Shown here: positions 57,252 to 64,000 of the stretch, piece after piece
Layout: each line of letters opens with the position of its first letter
Position numbering within the stretch: position 1 is the stretch's first letter
Origin: Pseudoduganella albidiflava
Lineage (GTDB): Bacteria > Pseudomonadota > Gammaproteobacteria > Burkholderiales > Burkholderiaceae_D
Direction of reading: 5' to 3'
DNA length: 64,000 bases
NCBI RefSeq assembly: GCF_004322755.1
Contig: NZ_CP036401.1
Coordinates: forward strand, 7,373,158-7,437,157
Position numbers and translations under genes: made by a program
The notes under the pieces: model-generated
What the model was told of the DNA's origin: nothing
Seen by the model: the letters and a program-made list of their open reading frames with translations, nothing else
Database searches by the model: none

Positions 57252-57944
57252 ATGAGCCGCACTGGCCGGATGTTCCAGCTGATGGATGCGCTGCGCGGCA
57301 ATCGCCATCCCGTCACGGCGGGCGTGCTGGCCGAACGGCTGGGCGTTTCCGAGCGCACGATCTACCGCGACATCGCCGCGCTGGCCGAACTGGGCGCGCC
57401 GATCCAGGGCGCCGCCGGCGTGGGCTACCTGCTGAAAAGCGGCTTCTTCCTGCCGCCGCTGATGTTCGATGCCGATGAACTGGAAGCCCTGGTCCTGGGC
57501 GCGCGCTGGGTGCGGCGGCAGGGGGACGCGGCGCTTGCCGCCGCGGCCGCCAGCGCACTGGCCAAGATCGCCACCGCCACGCCGAAGGACTTGCGGGACG
57601 AGATGGCGGAAACCAGCCTGTGGGTGCCGCTGGCGCCGGCGGCGCCGGAGCACGACGCCTTCGTGCGCCCGGCCCGCGAAGCGATCCGCCGCCAGCACAA
57701 GCTGCGCATCAGCTACAGCGACGAACAGGGCCGCGCTTCCGAGCGCACTGTATGGCCGTTCGCGCTGGCCTTCCTGGACGGCCGGCGGCTGCTGGCCGCC
57801 TGGTGCGAGCTGCGCGCCGCGCAACGCCATTTCCGCATCGACCGCATCCGCGACGCCACCACCCTGGCCGAGCGCTATCCCACGCCGCGCCATGCCCTGA
57901 TCCGCGACTGGCGCGCCGAGCACGGCATCCGCGATGACTCCTGA
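57252..57944 (+). CDS. YafY-type HTH-WYL transcriptional regulator
   Basis: DNA-binding protein of 230 aa: HTH_11 domain (about 5-60, AERLGVSERTIYRDIAAL), then a WYL-type ligand domain (about 135-205) with ISYSDEQGRASERTVWPFAL and RRLLAAWCELR. Ligand and targets are unknown. GGAG precedes ATG 57252. It is divergent from the LacI gene across 190 bases. Confidence 0.87.
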   Translation: MSRTGRMFQLMDALRGNRHPVTAGVLAERLGVSERTIYRDIAALAELGAPIQGAAGVGYLLKSGFFLPPLMFDADELEALVLGARWVRRQGDAALAAAAASALAKIATATPKDLRDEMAETSLWVPLAPAAPEHDAFVRPAREAIRRQHKLRISYSDEQGRASERTVWPFALAFLDGRRLLAAWCELRAAQRHFRIDRIRDATTLAERYPTPRHALIRDWRAEHGIRDDS

Positions 57945-58079
57945 CAAAAACTGACAGCGCCCGTGGCTAAGATACTTCCCAACGAATATGTACGTTATGT
58001 GAACTGGCGCACAGAGAGCGGCCGGTCCGACTAGTACTATGGAACTGTCTCTTTCAGGACATCCCTAGTTTTGGACTTG

Positions 58080-58106
58080 GCCCGCTTTCGAGCGGGCATT
58101 TTTTTT
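58080..58106 (+). terminator. Intrinsic terminator far behind the WYL gene
   Basis: GCCCGCT-TTCG-AGCGGGC followed by CA and eight T. It lies 136 bases after the WYL stop, with no ORF between. The transcript ending here has a long 3' untranslated part or is a separate small RNA. Confidence 0.85.
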
Positions 58107-58144
58107 GTCCCGCGCATCGGTGTGCCGTGCAACAGGAACCGGGG

Positions 58145-58381
58145 ATGAACGACAGGTACGAGATTTTGCTGGGGCGGCCGCAGGTGCGTTACGAGGCGGC
58201 GGAGCGGGAGACCGATGCGAAGGCGGAACCACGCCAGGCATCCGGCTGGGAAGCCGCCGATGGCGCCGGTCCGGACCGCCTGTTCAACCGTTACCGCCGG
58301 CTGCGGCTCGATGCCTGGGCCGCCGCCGGTACCGATGCTACTCTTCGCTGCCCGGCAGCGCCCAGCGCAGGCCGCGCGTGA
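58145..58381 (+). CDS. Hypothetical 78-aa protein (doubtful)
   Basis: Charged small ORF (MNDRYEILLGRPQVRYEAAERE at the start, then RYRRLRLDAWAAAG) with only a weak RBS. Its last 44 bases overlap the convergent esterase gene. No family is recognised. It may be real, since it starts behind a terminator and has a balanced composition in its first 60 residues, but the end looks like antisense reading. Confidence 0.3.
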   Translation: MNDRYEILLGRPQVRYEAAERETDAKAEPRQASGWEAADGAGPDRLFNRYRRLRLDAWAAAGTDATLRCPAAPSAGRA

Positions 58382-59252
58382 TGACGGCGGGGCCCACGGT
58401 GAGATGGTCTTCCTCGGGAATCACATCGGCATCGACCTTCAGGCCCGGGTAATTGCGCGACTTCAGCGCCGCCTTGAAGGCGCGCATGTCGCGCACCAGG
58501 TCTTCGCGCTTGTTGAAGCGCGGCCCCGGCCGGATCGCTTCGTACTCGCCCACGGCCAGCAGCACATTGGCGCGGATATCCCTGCGGCTGGCCGCGACGG
58601 CCTTCTCGCGCTCGAACATCATGCGCCGGCCGAACCACAGCGACGGGCTGCCCAGCACGTAATTCTCGAACATCGCCCGTTCGCCGAACAGCATTTCCAG
58701 GCCCAGCAGCGAACCATATGAATGGCCGATGAAGGTCTTGCGGTGCATGTCGGCGCGGTAGTGCTTCGTCACGAACGGGAACACGTCGTTGGCGATGAAG
58801 CGGGCGAACGCGGCCGCCTCGCCGAACTTCGGTTCGCGGCCCGGCATGTCGGAGCGCACGTCGGGATCGTCGGGCGGGCCCGGCGTGTAGTCGCGGCGGC
58901 GGCTGTATTCCGGCGTATCGCCGTTCGCGTAGGACAGTCCCACCAGGATGAATTCGCCGATCGTGCGGCCCTTGCGGCCTGCGCGGCTGGCGATCGCGCG
59001 CGTCAGGGGAAAGGCGTAGGGAGCGTCCGTCACGAACACTACCGGGTAGCTGCGCCCGGAGCGGGCATACGACGGTGGCAGGCTCACATAGATCTGGTAA
59101 TCGCGCTGCAGTTCGCGGGCGCGCACGGTGCGCACCTCGGTTCCTTCCAGCACATACGGCGCGCCCTCGAGCGCGATCGAGGCGCCCTGGGCCAGCGCGC
59201 CGCCGGCCACGAAGCAGCACGCGGCGGCGAGCGCGCGGAGAGGGTTCTTCAT
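58338..59252 (-). CDS. Exported esterase of the IroE/Fes-like (esterase D) family
   Basis: Alpha/beta hydrolase of 304 aa with a signal peptide ending GALAQ (about 22). Nucleophile elbow IGHSYGS, oxyanion-side VFVTDAPYAF, and the final His in EEDHLTVGP are present. This PF00756 family includes periplasmic esterases that hydrolyse siderophores such as enterobactin, as well as other esters. With a FepA-like receptor 8 kb away a siderophore role is possible but unproven; a general carboxylesterase is the alternative. It is transcribed alone. Confidence 0.82.
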   Translation of the reverse strand: MKNPLRALAAACCFVAGGALAQGASIALEGAPYVLEGTEVRTVRARELQRDYQIYVSLPPSYARSGRSYPVVFVTDAPYAFPLTRAIASRAGRKGRTIGEFILVGLSYANGDTPEYSRRRDYTPGPPDDPDVRSDMPGREPKFGEAAAFARFIANDVFPFVTKHYRADMHRKTFIGHSYGSLLGLEMLFGERAMFENYVLGSPSLWFGRRMMFEREKAVAASRRDIRANVLLAVGEYEAIRPGPRFNKREDLVRDMRAFKAALKSRNYPGLKVDADVIPEEDHLTVGPAVITRGLRWALPGSEE

Positions 59253-59317
59253 GTTGTCGGCAAGGCAAAAAAACCGATTATCGCCGAAATTCGCCGGAAT
59301 GCGGGATCATGGGGGCG

Positions 59318-59402
59318 TGCCGCGGAGCGACAGCATCATCCGGGATGCCGCGGACTGCAGCATCATCCGGGGCATGCCGCGGACTACAGCATCTACAGCA
59401 TC
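59318..59402. repeat. Three 28-29-bp tandem repeats at the HDOD gene end
   Basis: Units begin with TGCCGCGGA at 59318, 59346 and 59375 and continue with ...CAGCATCATCCGGG. The last unit runs into the final codons of the HDOD gene, so the C terminus of that protein is encoded by repeat DNA. Confidence 0.75.
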
Positions 59403-60238
59403 AGCACCGCATGCAGCGATTGCACTTCGACACGCGACTCGTCGAGGATCGCCTGCAGCGTGCCGTCGCCGACGGCGAAGTCGATGGTGCGGGCCGCCTG
59501 CGGCGTCGTCGCGCCGGGCCGCGCATGCATCGGCGAGGCGACCGGTGCCAGGTCGTCGGCCAGCAGCAGCGTGTCGCCCAGCGTTTCCGGCGGCAGCGCG
59601 CGCATGCCGGTCCACATCGCCTCGATGGCGCGCACCACGTGTTCCGGCACCATCAGCGCGCCGAACACGGACCGGCCGATCGTCGTTTCGCCATGCGCGA
59701 TCCAGTCGTCCGGCGCTTCCACCATGCCGTCCACCAGTCCCGGGAAGTCGGCCGCGCGCGACAGCAGGTAGAACGCGCCCACCTCGTGGACGATGCCGGC
59801 GAACAGTGCCGTGTCCGGATCCACGTGCGTGACGCGGCGGGCGATCACCTGGGCCAGCGCGGCCACGTGCGCCGTGTGCGCCCACAGGCGATCGGCCTTC
59901 GCGCGCAGGCCGGCGTCGGGCTGCGCACTGCCCAGCTGGCGCACGATCAGGGCCGCCACCAGCGATTGCAGGGTGCGCACGCCCAGCCGGTGCACGGCCG
60001 CGCGCACGCTGGAAATCGGCGTGCCGGAACGGTTGAATGCCACGGAATTGGCGATGGCCACGGTGCGCGCGGCCAGCAGCGGATCGGCGCCGATCAGGCG
60101 CGCGGCGGTGTCCACATGGCAGTCGGGATCGACGAGTGCCTGCTGGAGCCTGATGGAAGCATCCACGCTGGCGGGGAAAGCAAGCTCGCCGCGGCCGGCC
60201 TGGGCTGCGATCGTGTTGAAGGCTTCGATTCTGTCCAT
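59393..60238 (-). CDS. HDOD-domain signalling protein
   Basis: Cytoplasmic protein of 281 aa made of one HDOD domain (about 12-215), a catalytically inactive relative of HD phosphohydrolases often found in signal transduction. Recognisable: ADPLLAARTVAIANSVAFNRSG, VHRLGVRTLQSLV and ALFAGIVHEVGAFYLL. The target is unknown. The only good start, ATG 60238, coincides with the transcription start expected from a perfect TATAAT box, so a leaderless mRNA is likely. An 18-bp perfect palindrome covers the promoter spacer. Confidence 0.87.
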   Translation of the reverse strand: MDRIEAFNTIAAQAGRGELAFPASVDASIRLQQALVDPDCHVDTAARLIGADPLLAARTVAIANSVAFNRSGTPISSVRAAVHRLGVRTLQSLVAALIVRQLGSAQPDAGLRAKADRLWAHTAHVAALAQVIARRVTHVDPDTALFAGIVHEVGAFYLLSRAADFPGLVDGMVEAPDDWIAHGETTIGRSVFGALMVPEHVVRAIEAMWTGMRALPPETLGDTLLLADDLAPVASPMHARPGATTPQAARTIDFAVGDGTLQAILDESRVEVQSLHAVLML

Positions 60239-60244
60239 CGAAAA

Positions 60245-60275
60245 ATTATACCCACAATATTTCCATGTGGAAATA
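60245..60275 (-). promoter_or_regulatory. HDOD promoter with 18-bp palindrome
   Basis: Minus-strand -10 TATAAT at 60250-60245, six bases before the ATG. TATTTCCATGTGGAAATA (60258-60275) is a perfect palindrome filling the spacer and -35 region. It is likely to be an operator. Confidence 0.6.
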
Positions 60276-60383
60276 AGAAATCACGTGGGCAGGTGGCGCC
60301 GCGGCGGGGTGTTGCGTGGAAGCGCCGCGCCAGGCCTTCGCGGGCAGCGTTCCACCCGCCGCACCGCGCCTGGACGGCTGTCC

Positions 60384-60671
60384 TTACTCCTGGCGGAAGA
60401 TGGCGTCGCAACCTTCGTGGGTGGTGCCGTCCATGTCCGCCAGCTCATCCGTCAGTTCCAGGTCTTCCAGTTCCTCGACGGCATTGGTGAAGCTGTTGTG
60501 CTTGGTGGCGCCGATCAGGCGGTAGATGTCGCCATCCTCGTTGCGCACGCCGATCAGGAATTTCTGTGCGCGCACTTCGTCCTCGGTGGCGGATTCCAGC
60601 AACAGGTTGCCGGCGATCTCTTTGTCGAACTTGGCCGGCGTGAAGCCGTCGATCAGGGTAGTTTTCAGCAT
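60384..60671 (-). CDS. Hypothetical acidic protein, 95 aa
   Basis: Small soluble protein (start MLKTTLIDGFTPAKFDKEIA), rich in Glu and Asp, with no signal peptide or membrane segment. No family is recognised. ATG 60671 is chosen; an in-frame ATG upstream (60707) lies inside the MarR gene. It follows the MarR gene after 7 bases on the same strand and is probably co-transcribed, so it may belong to the same regulon. Confidence 0.7.
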   Translation of the reverse strand: MLKTTLIDGFTPAKFDKEIAGNLLLESATEDEVRAQKFLIGVRNEDGDIYRLIGATKHNSFTNAVEELEDLELTDELADMDGTTHEGCDAIFRQE

Positions 60672-60678
60672 CGTCTTT

Positions 60679-61125
60679 TCAGGATGGAGTGGATTCGGGA
60701 GAGGCATCGATCACGGACTTCAGGCGCGCCAGCACCCTTTCCAGTTCCGCGTAATCGGCCTCCGTGTAATGGGCGAACACCGCGCCGCCGCGCGAGGTCA
60801 CGCGGGGGAACACGTCCTGGAACGTCTGGTCGCCGCGCGGCGTGAGCCGGATGAACCAGCTGCGCGCGTCGAGCATGCTGCGCTCGCGCGCCACCAGGCC
60901 TTTCTGTTCCAGGCGTTCGATGACCCCGGTCAGCGTGCCTTTCGTGATCAGCGTGCGCTCACCCAGCTCCTTGTACGACATGCCGGGCGTGTTGCCCAGC
61001 GTGGCGATGATGTCGAACTGGGCGTGCGTCAGGCCATTCTCGCGCACGTGGCGGCCGGACAGGCGCTCGAAGGCCTGCATGCATTCCGCCAGCAGCCGGA
61101 TACTTTTCAGATAACGTTCACCCAT
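60679..61125 (-). CDS. MarR-family transcriptional regulator
   Basis: Winged-helix dimeric regulator of 148 aa. HTH and wing are seen near residues 45-95 (MSYKELGERTLITKGTLTGVIERLEQKGLVARERSMLDARSWFIRLT). The ligand is unknown. TATAAT (minus strand 61137-61132) stands six bases before ATG 61125, a second candidate leaderless start; no Shine-Dalgarno sequence is present. It is divergent from the AraC-type gene. Confidence 0.9.
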   Translation of the reverse strand: MGERYLKSIRLLAECMQAFERLSGRHVRENGLTHAQFDIIATLGNTPGMSYKELGERTLITKGTLTGVIERLEQKGLVARERSMLDARSWFIRLTPRGDQTFQDVFPRVTSRGGAVFAHYTEADYAELERVLARLKSVIDASPESTPS

Positions 61126-61223
61126 GGGCGGATTATAGCGGGCGCCCGCCGCCGGCGCCCGCGCCCGAGCTGTTACCATAGCAGCCTTCCGTATCCCTCG
61201 ACCCGCTGGCACCCGCATGTCCG

Positions 61224-62165
61224 ATGTCCTTCGCTAACCTCGCCCGGCTCGGCCGCGAACGGCCGCTGCGCATGCTGCTCGTGAATGCCGGCGATGCCGA
61301 AAGCCTGACCTGGTCCGGCCTGGTCCAGCCCTTGCGGCTGGCGCAGCGCCTGCTGGGCGAGGCATTCGTGCTCGATGTCCGCACGCCGGAAGCCGTGGCC
61401 GCCGCCGGCGCCGCCGGGTGGCACGTCGCGCTGCTGGTCGCGGACGAGCAGCAGGCGGCGCTGCCAGCCCGGCTGCTGCACGCGGTGCTCGAGCGCTGCC
61501 GCAGCGCCGAAACCTGGGGCGGTGTCGGCGCCGCCGTGCTGTGGCTGGCCGCGGCGGGCCACGCCACCGGCGTGCGCATCGCGCTGCCCTGGGCCCTGTA
61601 CGGCGATACCGGCGAGATCGCCGAGCAGGCCATCCTCACGCCGCACCTGTTCGAATGCGATGGCCGGCACGTCACCTGCTGCGGCGGCGCGGCCAGCATC
61701 GACTTCGCGCTCACGCTGATCGAACACCTGCTCGGCAGCGGCACCTGTGCCGCCGTCAAGGAAGCGCTGTGCATCGACCGCGTGCGCAGCGCCGACGAAC
61801 GGCAGCGCGTGGCCCTGCAGGCCCGTTTCGGCGTGCTGCAGCCGAAATTGTCCGAAGCGGTGACGTTGATGGAAGCGAACATCGAGGAACCGCTGTCGAC
61901 CGACGACATCGCCAACCTCGTCGGCCTGTCGCGCCGCCAGCTCGAACGCCTGTTCAAGCAATACCTGGGCAGCCTGCCATCGCGCTATTACCTGGAACTG
62001 CGCTTGCAGCGCGCCCGGCAACTGCTGCTGGAAACGAATCACTCCATCGTGCAGGTGGGGCTCATGTGCGGCTTCTCGTCCGGCTCGCATTTCTCCACCG
62101 CGTTCGGCACCCTGTTCGGCAATACCCCGCGCGAAGAGCGGCAGAGAAAACTCGCCGCCGCGTGA
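61224..62165 (+). CDS. AraC/GlxA-type regulator, probable ArgR of arginine catabolism
   Basis: Regulator of 313 aa with an N-terminal DJ-1/PfpI-like ligand domain (about 15-190) and a C-terminal AraC double HTH (about 210-305: LSTDDIANLVGLSRRQLERLFKQYLG and VGLMCGFSSGSHFSTAF). In Pseudomonas an AraC/GlxA-type protein, ArgR, controls the arginine succinyltransferase operon. The same operon starts 235 bases downstream here, so the same role is inferred. Confidence 0.85.
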   Translation: MSFANLARLGRERPLRMLLVNAGDAESLTWSGLVQPLRLAQRLLGEAFVLDVRTPEAVAAAGAAGWHVALLVADEQQAALPARLLHAVLERCRSAETWGGVGAAVLWLAAAGHATGVRIALPWALYGDTGEIAEQAILTPHLFECDGRHVTCCGGAASIDFALTLIEHLLGSGTCAAVKEALCIDRVRSADERQRVALQARFGVLQPKLSEAVTLMEANIEEPLSTDDIANLVGLSRRQLERLFKQYLGSLPSRYYLELRLQRARQLLLETNHSIVQVGLMCGFSSGSHFSTAFGTLFGNTPREERQRKLAAA

Positions 62166-62173
62166 GAGGCATT

Positions 62174-62214
62174 GGTGTCAGACATTTTTCCCCTTGGGAA
62201 AAGTGTCTGACACC
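62174..62214 (+). terminator. Long GTGTCAGACA hairpin after the AraC-type gene
   Basis: GGTGTCAGACA (62174-62184) pairs with TGTCTGACACC (62204-62214), with TTTTCCCC and GGGAAAA extending the stem. It begins 9 bases after the stop codon. A related half-palindrome GGTGTCCGACACC is at 62269-62281. It is a member of the dispersed repeat family and may act as a terminator. Confidence 0.65.
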
Positions 62215-62299
62215 GGTTTTCGCATGATGCTGCCATGTGGCCGGCTTCGACACCAAACACCCGAGACCGGTGTCCGACACCATATAAAAAGAAAAATTC

Positions 62300-62328
62300 T
62301 TGTCGCATCTTCAAAAGAGTTTTAGCAT
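62300..62328 (+). promoter_or_regulatory. Putative astC promoter
   Basis: TTGTCG (62300-62305), 17-bp spacer, TAGCAT (62323-62328), 72 bases before the astC start. It lies directly after the repeat elements. Confidence 0.45.
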
Positions 62329-62399
62329 CGCCGCTTTTAAAATGCGTACTTACCGTGGACTTGCCGCGGCCGTACCTCTTCTTTTCCTGGGGAATGCCA

Positions 62400-63644
62400 A
62401 TGAACGCCAAGCTTGATTCGACTGTTACCACTCGCCCTGTCACCCGGCAGACTTATGACGAAGTCCTGGTGCCAACGTATGCACCGGCGCAGATGGTACC
62501 GGTGCGAGCATCGGGCCTGGACCTGTGGGACCAGGAAGGCAAGCGCTACCTTGACTTCACCTCCGGCATCGCCGTCGCGGCGCTGGGCCATTGCAACCCG
62601 GTCGTGGTCGAGGCGCTGACCCGCCAGGCCAACACCGTCTGGCACCTGGGCAACGGCTACACCAACGAGCCGGTGCTGCGCCTGGGCCTGGCGATCACGG
62701 AAGCCACCTTCGCCGACCGCGCGTTCTTCTGCAATTCCGGCGCCGAAGCCAACGAGGCGGCGCTGAAGCTGGCCCGCAAGCATGCGCACACGAAGTTCGG
62801 CGAGCACAAGTCGCGCATCGTGTCGTGCCTGAACTCGTTCCATGGCCGCACGCTGTTCACCGTGTCCGTCGGCGGCCAGCCGAAGTACACCGAAGGCTTC
62901 GAGCCGCTGCCGCCGTCGATCGACCACATTGCGTACAACGACATCGAAGCAGCCCGCGCTGCCATCGGCGACGACGTGTGCGCGGTGATCGTCGAGCCGG
63001 TGCAGGGCGAGGGCGGCGTGATGCCGGGTAACCCGGAATACCTGCAGGAGCTGCGCGCGCTGTGCGACAAGACCGGCGCCCTGCTGATCTTCGACGAAGT
63101 GCAGTGCGGCATGGGCCGTACCGGCTCGCTGTTCGCCTACATGGGCTATGGCGTGACGCCGGACGTGCTGACCTCCGCGAAAGCGCTGGGCAACGGCTTC
63201 CCGGTCGCCGCGATGCTGACCACGGAAGAGCTGGCGAAGAACCTGTCGGTCGGCACGCACGGCACCACGTACGGCGGCAATCCGCTGGCCGCCACGGTGG
63301 CGCTGACGGTGCTGGAAACCATCAACCAGCCGGCCTTCCTGGCGCGCGTGAAGGAAGCCAGCCTGTACCTGATCGACAAGCTCGAAGAACTGATCCGCGA
63401 CTACCCGCAGGTGTTCACCACCGTGCGCGGCGCCGGCCTGCTGCTGGGCCTCGTCGTCAGCGAGGAATTCAAGGGCCGCTCGAAGGATATCCAGCGCGCC
63501 GTCGAGGCGGAAGGCCTGATGGTGCTGATCGCCGGCCCGGATGTCGTGCGCATGGCGCCGGCGCTGATCGTCACCGACGCGCAGATCGACGAAGCCATCG
63601 CGCTGATGCGCAAGGGCGTGGACAAGCTGCTGGCCGCGAAGTAA
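62400..63644 (+). CDS. astC: Succinylornithine/acetylornithine aminotransferase
   Basis: Class III PLP aminotransferase of 414 aa. FFCNSGAEANEAALKLAR binds the cofactor phosphate, LIFDEVQCGMGRTG holds the Asp, and Lys261 in TSAKALGNG forms the Schiff base. Sequence alone cannot separate ArgD from AstC. The following astA gene and upstream AraC-type regulator favour AstC, the third step of the arginine succinyltransferase pathway. ATG 62400 has GGGGA at good distance; ATG 62394 is also possible. Confidence 0.9.
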   Translation: MNAKLDSTVTTRPVTRQTYDEVLVPTYAPAQMVPVRASGLDLWDQEGKRYLDFTSGIAVAALGHCNPVVVEALTRQANTVWHLGNGYTNEPVLRLGLAITEATFADRAFFCNSGAEANEAALKLARKHAHTKFGEHKSRIVSCLNSFHGRTLFTVSVGGQPKYTEGFEPLPPSIDHIAYNDIEAARAAIGDDVCAVIVEPVQGEGGVMPGNPEYLQELRALCDKTGALLIFDEVQCGMGRTGSLFAYMGYGVTPDVLTSAKALGNGFPVAAMLTTEELAKNLSVGTHGTTYGGNPLAATVALTVLETINQPAFLARVKEASLYLIDKLEELIRDYPQVFTTVRGAGLLLGLVVSEEFKGRSKDIQRAVEAEGLMVLIAGPDVVRMAPALIVTDAQIDEAIALMRKGVDKLLAAK

Positions 63645-63671
63645 GACAGCGGCACGGCAGTACCAGCTCCG

Positions 63672-63758
63672 CGGGCGCAAGCCCGTTTTTCACGGTGTCG
63701 TCCATGCCGCCGGCGCGGTGCATTTCCGCTCATTTGTCGATCATGCACCGTGCCGGCG
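63672..63758 (+). terminator. Terminator and large hairpin between astC and astA
   Basis: CGGGC-GCAA-GCCCG followed by TTTTT (63672-63690), then an inverted pair CGCCGGCGCGGTGCAT (63708-63723) / ATGCACCGTGCCGGCG (63743-63758) with one mismatch, followed by TTTTC. Both sit inside the ast operon and could lower expression of the genes after astC. Confidence 0.65.
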
Positions 63759-63782
63759 TTTTCATTCAAACCAGGAGTGCCT

Positions 63783-64000
63783 ATGTACGTTGTCCGACCG
63801 GTGGAAACCGCGGATATCCCCGCGCTCGAATCGCTGGCCGCGGTGACGATTCCCGGATTGCACACGCTGCCCCGCAGCCGCGACAAGATCGTCATGGCCG
63901 TCGAGCGTTCGCTGGCATCGATGGCGGCGCAAGTCGACATCCCCAGCGAGGAATCGTACCTGTTCGTGCTGGAATCGGTGGAAGAGCGCCGCATCTGCGG
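63783..64000 (+). CDS. astA: Arginine N-succinyltransferase, N-terminal part
   Basis: The first 72 codons are present; the gene continues past the window. VVRPVETADIPALESLA..TIPGLHTLPRSRDKI and EESYLFVLE match the start of AstA, which succinylates arginine with succinyl-CoA in the first step of the AST pathway. RBS AGGAG precedes ATG 63783. Betaproteobacteria can have one or two AstA-type subunits, which cannot be judged here. Confidence 0.88.
   Translation, partial: MYVVRPVETADIPALESLAAVTIPGLHTLPRSRDKIVMAVERSLASMAAQVDIPSEESYLFVLESVEERRIC

Overview
The window is a GC-rich chromosomal segment of a betaproteobacterium, most likely from the Oxalobacteraceae (Massilia / Pseudoduganella / Duganella type). 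The evidence is the style of the 23S-5S locus, the mix of PEP-CTERM proteins, DUF3325/DUF3649/PepSY iron genes, an arginine-succinyltransferase operon, and dispersed GTGTC(C/A)GACAC and GGGGACAGGCTCCGATT repeats. No tRNA gene, CRISPR array or prophage was recognised.

Layout. 1-2350: 3' part of 23S rRNA, 5S rRNA and the rRNA terminator. 2386-4011: a small repeat array whose last copy is split by an IS3-family (IS150-type) insertion sequence. 4156-10408: a lipid-metabolism cluster equivalent to Escherichia coli ynbABCD (CDP-diglyceride synthase, hydrolase-methyltransferase fusion, CDP-alcohol phosphatidyltransferase, PAP2/dual-specificity phosphatase), rearranged into convergent and divergent units and extended by a patatin-like protein and an SDR. 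10446-16663: lipid A deacylase PagL, a 3-hydroxyisobutyrate-dehydrogenase-like enzyme, an M20 amidohydrolase, a molybdopterin oxidoreductase and an aminopeptidase lipoprotein. 16935-24347: two tandem fadD acyl-CoA ligases, PhoD phosphatase with a YciA-like thioesterase, and an Atm1-type ABC exporter. 24429-29850: a PEP-CTERM protein behind a sigma-54-like promoter, a dicarboxylate/amino-acid symporter and a polar amino-acid ABC importer. 29926-35451: pyrC, DUF3025, a Gfo/Idh/MocA oxidoreductase, an MFS transporter and two more proteins with PEP-CTERM-like ends. 35684-43600: recG, queA, tgt, yajC, secD, secF.

43671-50636 is one iron-uptake block on the minus strand: FepA-like receptor, DUF3649, PepSY protein, DUF3325, then an OmpR-type response regulator and its sensor kinase. 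Fur-box-like sequences precede both the receptor and the regulator. 50759-57061 is a sugar-acid catabolic regulon: a GPH-family transporter, a GH94 phosphorylase that fits cellobionic acid phosphorylase, gluconokinase and a LacI regulator. Identical 14-bp operators stand at the transporter and gluconokinase promoters. The transporter mRNA leader carries a small ORF and a very strong terminator 15 bases before the start codon, which looks like an attenuator. 57252-61125 holds regulators (WYL, HDOD, MarR), an esterase and a small unknown protein. 61224-64000 is the start of an arginine succinyltransferase operon (AraC-type regulator, astC, partial astA).

The observations most worth following are the attenuator-like leader of the cellobionate transporter, the symmetric divergent promoter of the ynb-like cluster that predicts two leaderless mRNAs, and the patatin-like protein with a Cys/Thr replacement of its catalytic Ser/Asp. 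Product assignments come from reading the sequence and from family knowledge; no database search was run.
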